This document shows positions 21,050-64,000 of a stretch of DNA of 64,000 nucleotides, piece by piece. Positions within the stretch are counted from its first letter, which is position 1. Every line of letters starts with the position of its first letter. Source of the DNA: Cololabis saira (Eukaryota > Chordata > Actinopteri > Beloniformes > Belonidae); the NCBI RefSeq assembly GCF_033807715.1, contig NC_084607.1, positions 17,966,941-18,030,940 on the forward strand, in the 5' to 3' direction. The notes below the pieces were generated by a model. The model made no database searches, was not told the origin of the DNA, and worked only from the letters and a program-made list of their open reading frames with translations. A program made the translations under genes and the position numbers.

Positions 21050-24000
21050 AATATATATCAGTGCTTGAGTTGCAAAAAGAGGGGTAACATTCTCATCTGC
21101 TTTTCAAATATACACAAAGGTGAGATCACAGCGCCCTGACAGCGCACTGTAAGTGCTGTTTCTGCAGAGCGGACATCTGCTACGTTTTCCACCGAGCAGC
21201 CAGAGCGATCACATCCAGATCAGGGAGAGCTGCTGCAAACATTCAGATTGCATCAGTGAGGATATCATGACTGATGCGGTGCAGCTCAGCTATCTGCTGC
21301 AGGCTTGCCCGCTTCTGCCACCGCTGCCCGTTTATCAGTATCAGATACTTGGAGACAAAGGGAGCCAGTGACATAATCGGGATATTCAAAATGGACTTCG
21401 ATTCCCACAAATCCCAGAAATAGCTGGCTGATGTCATTGGGCAGATGGTGATAAATCTGTCCCCACTATGATAGCATTTTGGCTGTTGGATACTGTTTAC
21501 TGAGAACACCATGTCAAATGCACTCAAATGAAGTGACAGTGCCAAGACGTACAAAGCACTGGCATCGTGCAGTGAGCCGATACATGCACATATGCATAAA
21601 TAGTTTATTTGTATGCAAATATAACATTCTCTGGTTTTCCATTTGCATCAACTCATGCAAATGTAGAAACACACACTTCCCCTATAACACATTAGTAATT
21701 TGAGCCCGCACTGTGCCGGTAAGCCTGACATTTCCTGATAAATTTAGAGCATATGTGCTAAGTTCACACGCTGGTTTTGTGGTTACTATTTAAATATGGG
21801 CGCTGATACCAGCTGATGATACGTGCAAACCAGAAAAGATGTCCTGCAATTCTAAAAGAGCTGCACATCAAACGCTGATAAACTCCCTTTTCCTCATTAT
21901 CTAACCGGCCTGACTCAGGGATCCCGTTCGGAGGGCGGTTGCTTCTCCTCACAGCTCGTCAAGGTGGATTTGATTCCCAACCCATGACCTTTTCGCTGCC
22001 AGTCGCCCGCCTCCCCGCCCTTCCCCTTTCCAGCTTTCCTGCCTCTCATTATCGAATAAAAAAAGAGGCCTGATTCAGCTGCAGATGTTTGAGGATATGA
22101 CCCAGGACAGTCACCCAGAGGAAAACTTTGATCCTGACTGCTCCCTATGTCGCTAAATGACTCCATATGCATTTATTATTCCATGACTTTGCACAAACTC
22201 CCGTCATGGCAGACAGAATGATGTCATACCGGAGAGGTACAAAGGGACTGAAGGCCACTGGCTATGCTGAATGGAGCCTATTGTTACCCTTGCAGGTGTG
22301 TTCCTGTTCAGCGTCACAGGAGCATTCTTTGATTTTCTCTAACATCACCAATGAGATGCCAGCTGCGTTATCATTCAGTTCCAGTGAAACTCTTCCTCTA
22401 TTACAGCTCTTTGTTTCAGAGACGACATCAACGGTCCTATTTCTCCCTTTGTCCTGTTTCATAGAAATGCAACTCCTACACGTTGAGGTTTGTGGGTCTG
22501 AAAACAACAACTCTGTGTCTCCAAGAGGCCAAACAGAGGGAGATCCTGTCTGCACGGCCTCCCCTACATATTTCTTGAATGCATTTTTGCACAAAAAAAG
22601 TCCCAGTGGGACTTTAATTGCTTTGGACTGACTTTAACTCTAAAAGGCAATTCACATCTTCAGCAGCTTTTAAATATATGATAAAAGAATACGTTAGTTG
22701 CTCCTAAATCAGGACCCTTCCCCCAAACAACACATTTCCTTTAGTCCCTTTCTAGCGGGGCACTCCCTGTAGACAGGAAATTCTTCTGGAGCAGCTCCAG
22801 ACCATGGCCTCCTTTTTCCCTCATTTTCCTGATCTTAACTTAAAAATCTTGGAAGGAAGGTACAGCATGTCCCAGGACTCAGTGTGTGCGTAAACAAACA
22901 ATGTGCCTGTTCCAGCAACCGCTCCAGCATATCAAGAGTCATGTCCTTCTCATCTAAGATTTCTGCAACGCTCCAGCGCCTGGAATTATTAAGCTGCAGA
23001 ATAAGCAGCGGCTGACGTGAGACAACAAACAGGATGGTACTCTAAAGACGTAAGATAAAGAGCCATAAATCCCACTGGACAAAGTGTGCTTTTTTTTTTC
23101 ACTACCAAAAAAAAAGAAAAAAAAAGAAAACAACCTCAGATTCCCAGAATGGGAGCCACCCACATTTCAACAAATGTGCAGGAAAGAAAGAAAAAAACAC
23201 ACGCACACGCGCATTCTCACTCTTCAGCTGGGACAAACAGCCTTCTGTCCTGTTCACAGTTACCATGTTGTTGCCCCTGATCGGCAAGTTCACCCAAAAA
23301 AAAAAAAAAAAAATGAAAAAAAAAATGCAAGCAAGGAAAATATCTCGCTTTTTTTTTCTGTAAATTGAATCAGTGTTGCACACAGACAATGTCTAGCTTT
23401 CAACTCAATTCTTCTCGCTTAAATTCAATTCCTTTGACTGATTCCAGTCAGAAACAACCGTTTAAGGTGCCTGCATCATTTCTCTCTTGTAATCTTGCAT
23501 TGCCAGTAAGTGCAGTTCATCCACTGTCATTCAGCTCAATTATTTACAGGTCCTTTAATTAACTGTTTATGGCCCATAAAGCCGTCTGTGCTCCCTTTTC
23601 AGTTACAATGACGGTAACAGAAGGGAGAACTTGTTTGTTCACATAATATATTGCATTTCCTCGTTGCTCTTATTCAGTATCTGGGTCAGTGTTACAGACT
23701 AAATGGATACACAGCTTTTAGGGGAATATTAGGGAGCTCAATGAAAATGTGGGCCTTAAATGATTAAACCGAAATGTGACTCTCAATTTTGCCCTGTTTT
23801 ATCATTAAAATGTCATATATGATTGCTGGATTTCCAGGGAACGCTAAGCTTAACCTCAGGAATTTTAATACCCATCATTACAACAGTTAATTAGCTGATT
23901 TTGCAATATTTTGTAAGCAAACAAAAGTTCAAACTAATGCCACTGAAAGTTAAAAAAACACTACAAACTTTAATTTAAACATTTGACTGGTGTACATCTT

Positions 24001-27000
24001 GCAGTTCCTCAAATTTGCAGCGTCCATATACAGTATATGTGAGTGCGTCTAGCAGAGAAGTGGGATGGGAGATAGGAGATAGTGGTAGGGGGGGAGGTGC
24101 ATGAGAGATCTTGTGGCTTCTTTTAAATTCCCTTTCTCAGAAATCTTGCCCCGAGGATAAACTCGTTGTCCCCTAGCCGAGCGGGAGATTCCTGAAATGA
24201 TCTCAGCAGGATTTATGCTTCCTGTAAAGTAACAATACATCTGCCAGCGCAGCACCTGATGTGTATAAATGCCTAAAATACTGCAAGATGTTGCAAAGGG
24301 CTGCAGACCGTCGCTCTGTAAGTTTTTATTTTTCTCTTTGTTTCGGTTATTTGAGATGTGATGGACTTTGACATCTCGGATGAGTGATGATTCACTTGAC
24401 GGCTCTCGAGCATCAACTGAAAAAGTAGGAAAAGCTGAAAGTCAGAAGACCCCTTAAAGCAAATTCTGTGCAGCTGTGAACTGGTGAAAACGTCCACCAG
24501 GCTGAGCTCCATTTCTTTTTTACTGGCTTGCGTGACAGTAATTGTATATTTGCATGCCTCTCTGTGTGTAACATTCTTTGCCTGCATGAGACCGCACAAG
24601 AAAAGCCTGCCGTCATGCGAGCTGAGGTCAGCCACGGACACCGTGGGGTGCACCCTTCTCCCGCCGCGGTGGGTCGGGTGGCAGGGGGAGGACTCCGGCG
24701 CTTCTGGGAAACAGTCTGGGCCTAATTGGAGCCTGACTGGTCTCACATGTCTCCACTTACTGGAGGAGATGGAGGATCCTGCTGCCTGGCCTATGAGAGC
24801 TGATGTAGGCTCAGGCCTACCTCACCACCACTAGCCCACTTTCATCAAACCACAGAGAAGCAGGCCTGCGTCACACCACGGCTGCTGAGTGCTGAGGTTT
24901 TTGCATATTTCAGTCCTCAGGTGAGCTTTGACACTTGATATAATGTTTGTTTAAAGAATGTTTAGCTTGGGAACAGATTGTTCCACGGATCTCCTTTCAG
25001 TACAGCATGTGCACTCTTCTGTTATTGTTCATCTCATTCTGGGTCAGGAAGGATGAAGCCTCCCCTCCTATGTATCATGTTTCCTTTATCACGTACAAAG
25101 ACCTCAACCTCAAAAAGAAAAAAAGACAAAAAACAACACATGAAAACAGTCTGTTCACATTTACGCTCATCCACGTGGCGGACGTGTGAACAATGCAGTC
25201 TATCAAACGCAAAGACTTCCCTGCATCTGCTGCAGCTGCTTCGCAACCACCACACATTCACACTTTTTTTTTTTTTTTCTTCCTGTGGCAACGTGCCTCT
25301 CATTTCCCATCACACATGCTCCCCTCCTTACCTGCTAAAAAAACACAATTTTCATCCAGTTTCACTGCGAAAAAAAAAAATAGAAAAAGAAAGAGACACG
25401 GTTCTGCAAAGATGATCAAACACATCAATGCTGCTTTTTCATCACCACTATTTTCATTCAAAAAAGCAAATGACACTTGTGAATCCTGTTTAGCAAATGT
25501 CTTACTCGCATGTCATTTCGGTGCACATCTGGAGCAAATTGCCTGATAATTTGTACCCATGTTCTCACATAAGTCTGCAGGCAGTTGCCCGGAGGAAAAT
25601 ATTATATAATTAAGCAGTGATTCATTCAAGCTTTGTTTCAGGCATAGTTTGGTTTGGCTGGTAAAAACTGAAGGAAAGCGTGTAATCTTTCATCTTTGAT
25701 GCATCAAAAGCCATTTTTGCTGCCGTTTTCTGTAGTCAGGTAAACACGTTTCAACTTGATTGAACTCAAGTATATAAGCGTGACTTTTTAAGACCGTATT
25801 TCATTAAAACAGGATGTCTAAAGCACACTGTGTACAAAATGTGTCAGCATATGTTAGTATTTAGAGTGGATGTTTAACTGGGATTGAAAGAGGCTGGTTT
25901 CTCCAGGAGTCTCTTAGTGCCTTTGAGTCAAATTTGTCATAAATCATAAAGGAGTATATCGTAAAATACCCTTTTTGTCAACAAAAATAATATACAAACC
26001 TTTAAATATTTGAATTTGACAGGAAAGTACAAACTCCCCACTCATTAAACACCAGAGAGTTCTCAATACAGTCAAAGCTAACACAGATTCTGCATTTATG
26101 TTATTAGTATTGACTTAGTATTTGGTTTAAGCGCCTTCAGAAGTAGTGGCAGCTTTCAAATCCTACTCGGAACACATTTCAGGAGTTTCTCCAGTTCTAC
26201 TAGGCTGAACTGTTTGATCACCAGTGCAGCAACAGTTTCAGCTCTTTCCAGTAATGCTCCGCTGCGTTCAAGTCCAGTCTCTGTCTGGGTCACTCCAGGA
26301 ATTTTGCTCTCTTTGCCCAAAGCCACTCCCGTGTTTTCCTGCAAATGATTTGGTTTGCTCTCTGCTGAAAAGGAAAACTAGACCCCTGAGTTCAAAGCAA
26401 GTGGAAAATGCTTTCATTTAAGGATTACTCCACGTTGTTTTTTTTCCTCGTCTCCAGGCCTGTGTTATGGAAAAACATCCCATTAATCCACCTTCCATAT
26501 TTGACTTCAGGAACAGCCTTAGTGAGGTGCAGCTCATAGTTTCCTCCATGTGGGCCATAAAGTTCAGTCAACGGATAATAAGAATCCTGCTTGCCAGGTC
26601 TCTCTTCTTCAGAGGAACTCTGGATCTCATCGACACCAACGGCTGACTAACTGGCCTCCTGCCAGACCGACACCTCTCTTTCTGCAACCACTCGGTTTTA
26701 CCTGGTTAATCTGACCTAGAAACAGCTGCTGTCTTGAGAACAAATGGGTGTTTCTGTACTTTTGGGAATCATGAATACAGCAAGAATAATTTATCTTTCC
26801 CATCGGCACTTGACCCAATCCTGACCTGCGGGTCTATAAATAGCTCTCTAAATTTAGGATTGACTTTCACTACCAGACAATCGTCTGTTGTACCTCATGC
26901 AAAGAAGTGTGCGCGGAAAAAGGATGAATTTAAACATAAAAAAGGGGGAGATGATGGCAAAAAAATGCAGTTAATTTTAAAGGGTCTGAAAGCTGGGTTT

Positions 27001-27550
27001 TGTAAAACGGAAACTTGATTTCCATGGTGACGGAGGATGAAAGGGCTACACATTCAATTGTTTCCTTCATGAGACTCAAGTTAGTTCTTTTTTTTCTGAT
27101 ATTTGTCTGATATAAGACAAACCACAAGTTGTCGAGCTGAGTATGCATGAAACTCAAAAGTGTGTGTGCATTTTACTGTATTTTAGTCTTCGCTTTTCCT
27201 CTGACACTGCAGGGGACGGCAACCGTTTCCTGCATGTCTGCTCCATTGAGAAAGTCATTTCTATTGATTGTTTTTCCAGGCATCTCTGAATATGATACAT
27301 ATTCACTTGTAAATATCGACCTCTCCCAGCTGCCCCAGCATCTGCACCATAAATACCTGAAAAGAGTGAGCCTGTGAAGTTATAGGAAATGTTAAGCAAC
27401 AGTAAATAAAAGTGGCACTTATACAGTTACAGGACAGACCTTTTTATTATTATTAAATAAATCAAATGTAATTGCAGGCGGGTTAATGAATGAGGAGAAT
27501 TTATCAGAGTTCAAGTGCCCTCAAGTGGAAGTACTAGTATCCGTGGACAT
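21050..27550. other. 6.5 kb intergenic, apparently single-copy; no gene seen
   Basis: I saw no exon series, RNA gene or repeat with defined ends in this stretch. It has poly(A)/poly(T) runs (23090-23120, 23297-23325, 25266-25280). Open frames up to 157 codons (24273-24746, minus) lack recognisable motifs and overlap equally open frames on the other strand. As the longest repeat-poor block between socs3 and cyth1 it is the best place to look for conserved regulatory elements, but nothing in it is diagnostic by eye. Confidence 0.45.
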
Positions 27551-27559
27551 ACGTAGAGC

Positions 27560-27740
27560 AGACAATTCATTTAAATTTTATTTATATAGCGTCTATTACA
27601 ACACAAGTTGTCTCTAGCCGCTTCTCTGAGACCTAGGACATAAACCCCCGAGCAATTAGTATAAACAATGGCAGGTAAAAACTCCTGTAGGAGAAAAACC
27701 TAAAGCCAAACAGTGGCAAGGAAAAAATCTCCAAATCCCT
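27560..27740 (+). repeat. Teleost interspersed repeat fragment
   Basis: It contains ATTTTATTTATATAGCG and TAAAAACTCCTGTAGGAG, wording common to dispersed fish repeats that end in a TTTATATAGC block. No clear duplication was found. Confidence 0.4.
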
Positions 27741-27952
27741 AATATGGGATTGATTTGAAAATAATTGTGTAATTAACCAAGTGAAAGAAGAGGGAAGGGG
27801 GGGGAAAATTAACTCAATGTTTGTTGCTACATTGTCTTGTCAGATTAATGTCTTGGCCACATACCGCCACCTACTGGACCGTTTTTAAAACTGCACTTCA
27901 ATAAAACTGTGGAAACAAATTCAATAAAAGTCAGCTTTGAGACAAATGAGGT

Positions 27953-29734
27953 TTTATTTCAAAGTGATTAAATGGCATTGATAGAAATCTGAAATTAAAG
28001 ATTGTAACTGAATAACAAATTAAAGTGGAAAAACTAATAAAAAATAAAAGAGGACAAAATACCCACTATACATTTAAATATGTACAACTTCCATAAATAA
28101 ACAAATACTGTCAAAATGTGTGACTGCTAATCATTCTTACTTAATTCTCTGTGAGCAGGGCGCAGAGAGGAAGAGAAGCCGGAAGCAGAGCTGACAGGGA
28201 GCGAAGATCGTGGCCAGCGGAGACCGATATGACAAGAATAATAGAAAAAGGAAGGGAAAACAACTTAAGACTGTATCTGTAAAAATGTACCAACGGCACA
28301 AGTTTTGCTTTTGCTGAAGTGTCACGGTTGCAACGTGACCAGTCAGCTGTCCAGTCCTCTCTTTCTTCACCACAGTACATTCCTGGTACAAAAAGGAGTT
28401 GTTCATTGTTTAAACATCCTGAGATGAGGGACAACCCATTGTTTGTTTGTTTTTTTGCAGGCGACGGTCTTTTTACACCCCCCCCAACAACATATGAACA
28501 TTATTTATGTTAAACATAAACAACTTGAAGCGCAAAGTATTGTACAATGAACAGTGAGGTTGACATGTGTTTGATTTTACCCTTTCAAAAAAGTCACTAC
28601 AAAGAACATGAGTTTAAGAAGCAGAAAAATCAAAAATAAAAACCATAAACACAATCTATGCAATCACACTTGCTAACCAGCAGCAATGCTCATCACACTT
28701 TATCTACAGTACGGCACCAGGCACTGTGCAGCAGTAAAGTAAGTTGTCTTGACATTTAAATTACTTTTCTATGATACAGTAATCGTGAAGGATGTTGCAT
28801 TTGAGGCAGAGGAGAGGAAAGTAGGGGGGGGCAGGGAAAAGTTTTGGAGACATCGTAGATGATACGCCGATAGAGACCGCCATTCTTTTTCTGCATCCCT
28901 GGGACAATGTTTTTCAATGAATGATGCGCGTTGGACCACCGCGGAGTCCGTCTCCAGACAAGCTCACACCATCACTGCAGATTCACATTTACAAAAAAAA
29001 CTGTCCGGTCCAGTTGAGCACTTTGCTCTTTGCATGACTGCTATGTAGCAAAAAGACGTTTCTGAGCATCCGTTTTAGCAATCTCCTGAGCGGCAACTCT
29101 TTGTGACAGAAATGTCCTCTATAAAAACCGTTGGCTGATTATTCCAACCATACCTCCCACAATGGTCTCCCGCTGAAAGACCATTTTAATCCACAATAAA
29201 AGCTGTTAACAATAAAAAACAAAAAACAAAGCACATCAATAAAAGCTCTTTGCTTTTCTTTCAGACAGTGAGGAATTTTTGGTCGGTGTGCCACACTTTT
29301 TCAGACCTGCTGAGTTAAAATAACATGTGCAAACTGGGGCTGCATGAGCGTGTGCACATTGTTCGTCTACAACATACAGTATATAGGGACTGTTTTTAAA
29401 GCATCTTCAAAAGGGGATTTTGCTGAGTTAAACAGCAAGATCCCCTTTCCGCCTGAGACAGAGAGAACATACAAAGCTGTGAGAGAGGAAGAGAGAGACA
29501 TTCAGAGGAGGTTAGAGAAGGCTTTAACCCTGACTCTTATCTAAAGCCCCAGCATGCTTCCTGTTCATCTGGCCTGCAGAGTCCCAAAGCCAGTCCTGGG
29601 ATGCATCGTTGAGGAATCCCCCGGAGAGGTCTGAGGTGGAGCTCCGCCGCGGCCCGAGGGCCGGCCCAGGTGGGCCGAGCAGAGTCCCGGGCCCTCTGCT
29701 CTGTCAAGTGCAACGTTAGGAGAGATAAGCAGCT
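27953..29734 (-). other. cyth1: cyth1 3' untranslated region (predicted)
   Basis: The 3'UTR continues from the stop codon (29735-29737) with no further frame. The proposed end is an AATAAA on the minus strand (complement of TTTATT at 27953-27958). This gives about 1.8 kb, near the size I recall for mammalian CYTH1 3'UTRs. An earlier or later site is possible. Confidence 0.5.
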
Positions 29735-62314
<32,580 letters not shown>

Positions 62315-62599
62315 GCTGACTGCGTCTCTCACGTCCGCTCCGCAAAAAAAAGTTTATAAAGGTTTCCAAAAGCAAAAAACTTTGACCAACAATAGTTAAC
62401 AGTTATCGATCAATTTATGTGTGGACCTGTAAGGGTTCCGATATACAGCGTAATAATGTCCTCGGTAGTTTGTACCGCCAGCTCTGGGGAGTGGTTTCAG
62501 AAAGCAGACGGACTTTAACGATCCTTCCCTCCTGAGCGGGTTCCTGTCAAGCCGAAGAGCATGGAACGGTCTGTTTCCTGTGGAGACTTTCACAATAAT

Positions 62600-63477
62600 A
62601 GCAATGTTTTAAAGATTGTCAAAGGGGCATTGTTAGAAATGGAATCGAAGATAATATAACATTTCTGTATAAATCCAGAAATGTACTGAATTCCAAGGCC
62701 TTGCATTTGATCTACCACTCGTTTATTGTTCCCTATTTATCTTACTGTGTGGAATTGTGGGGATCCACCTTTAAAACCACCTTAAATTCAATAATAAAAC
62801 TGCAAAAACATAAGGCTGATTACTATGCTCACACAGAGCCACTTTTTCTAAATTCTCATGTTATTAAATTTTATGATTTGTTTTATTATAAAATCATGCA
62901 AATTATGTTCAGAGCAAAATAAAAAATGCTCCCTGACTCAGGGAGGTTTTTTTCAATTCAGGAGACTCTATAATCTTAGAGGTGTCTGCAATTTTACTGT
63001 TGAAAAAGCTAAAAAAGGTATGAAAAGGAGATGTGTCTCCATTACTGGAGTTAAATTCTGGAATGATGCCAACATAAATTTAAAAACATGTCATTCTCTT
63101 TTGGTTTTTAAGAAAATGGTTTGTAAAGATATTTGTGAAGCTTATAAGTGCGATTGACTATCTGTCATGTTACTTTGCTTTTCTGTTGTTTCTTTGCCTT
63201 TTGTTGTTTCTTTGCTTTTCTATTGTCTCTTTGGTTTTTTGGAGGTTGGTAGCCAAAAAAAGAAAGTTGGTAATATAGGATAGGCTTTTATAAGCAGTTT
63301 GCTTCAGCCTATGCCTTTTCAGTCATTGTTCAACACATGATTATAAGTTTTGTGTTAAATGTCAATGCTGTGCACAATGTTTTTTGGTGTTGTGTTGTTT
63401 TTGTGTTGTCATGATTGAATAAACTTCATTCATTCATTCATTCATTCATTCATTCATTCATTCATTCATTCATTCAT
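62600..63477 (+). pseudogene. L2/CR1-like LINE C-terminus with (ATTC)n tail
   Basis: LINE ORF2 C-terminal motifs read in two frames: LIYHSFIVPYLSYCVELWG near 62705-62760, HTEPLF and FYDLFYYKIMQIMFRAK to 62922, then YNLRGVCNF, KRRCVSITGVKFWNDA and a Lys/Cys-rich end to 63157. The roughly 250-bp 3'UTR ends GAATAAACTTC followed by (ATTC)n at 63427-63477. A microsatellite instead of poly(A) tail is typical for CR1/L2-type elements. 5'-truncated and frameshifted. It ends up 0.3 kb upstream of cyth1 exon 1 (divergent). Confidence 0.75.
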
Positions 63478-63479
63478 AA

Positions 63480-64000
63480 TAACGTACATATTTTTAATTT
63501 GTCATTTTCTTTTACACGTCCAACACACACTGTGGCTGAGGACTTTTGTTACCATGTCCTTGTCTGGCCTTATGTCTCATAGGACATAAACCCTGACAAA
63601 TAAATGAAATGAAATGAAATGGCCATTCTTGTTGTTCTTATTAAGATAGTTTATTTTGTAGAAGAAAAATACAGGTATGACACAAATCAAATGTATTTAA
63701 CAGCTGAAAATTCTGGCTTTCTAAATTACATTTGTTGGAATTAATGGTATTTGTCAAGAAAAAATAGGGAACAAAAAATGCTGTTGGAACTCTAGTAATA
63801 TTTTCTGCTTTCATGAAAGTCTGAATTATTTCACTGATGACAAACTACAACTACTACTACTGCTGTCATTTAGCAGACGCTTTTATCCAAAGCGACTTAC
63901 ATCTGAGAGAAAAACTGATAAACATATATTATTCATAAATTTAATTCCAACGTTCTTGTAAAACAGCTGAGAGATGAGCCTTGCAAGTTAAATGTACATT
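63480..64000. repeat. Further repeat ends upstream of cyth1
   Basis: 63525-63622 ends in TAAATGAAATGAAATGAAAT, another retroelement-like microsatellite tail. 63868-63905 contains CATTTAGCAGACGCTTTTAT and CCAAAGCGACTTACAT, a very common conserved fish repeat core. Boundaries run off the window. Confidence 0.5.

Noticed and set aside
24273..24834. Overlapping frames of 157 (minus) and 116 (plus) codons
   Set aside because: Both strands are open, there is no domain, no splice-consistent neighbours and no conserved motif recognised.
62353..62358. TATAAA on the minus strand 39 bp upstream of the cyth1 start codon
   Set aside because: It would leave a 5'UTR of only about ten nucleotides, and it lies in an A/T-rich stretch. 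More likely chance.

Overview
This is nuclear DNA of a bony fish, probably a teleost. Two spliced vertebrate genes lie on the minus strand, and the rest is long, repeat-rich intronic and intergenic sequence. The repeats are of teleost type: non-autonomous hAT elements, L2- and L1-like LINE remnants, tRNA-derived SINEs, palindromic MITEs and very long tetranucleotide arrays. No bacterial-style operon, CRISPR array, phage or novel gene system was found. The species cannot be fixed from the sequence alone.

Layout. 1-6.7 kb: intergenic repeats (broken L2-like LINE, P2X7-like exon fragment, a hAT MITE carrying a 41-bp minisatellite). 6.76-10.1 kb: socs3 (suppressor of cytokine signaling 3), with a single coding exon, one intron in the 5'UTR, and a promoter candidate with a STAT-like site. 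10.1-27.9 kb: intergenic, with nested MITEs, a truncated L1-like LINE, an inverted SINE pair around a TTAA-flanked MITE, and about 6.5 kb of apparently single-copy sequence. 27.95-62.3 kb: cyth1 (cytohesin-1, an ARF guanine-nucleotide exchange factor). Its 13 coding exons could be placed to the base with consistent splice phases; together they give 1197 nt, or 398 codons plus stop. 62.6-64 kb: a LINE 3' end with an (ATTC)n tail and other repeat ends upstream of cyth1.

The two genes share no operon-like relation. Their proximity recalls the mammalian SOCS3-PGS1-DNAH17-CYTH1 order, but no PGS1 or DNAH17 coding sequence is visible in the 18 kb between them. This fits one of the two paralogous regions left by the teleost genome duplication.

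The most notable structure is the repeat landscape. Thirteen insertions have base-perfect 8-bp target-site duplications, which is diagnostic of hAT transposition, and ten of them lie in cyth1 introns. One family (four copies) carries tetranucleotide arrays of very different size in three copies. The arrays share the same punctuating 9-mer and the same purine strand relative to the element. Another family has two near-identical copies in opposite orientation in introns 2 and 9, so cyth1 exons 3-9 are bracketed by an inverted repeat.
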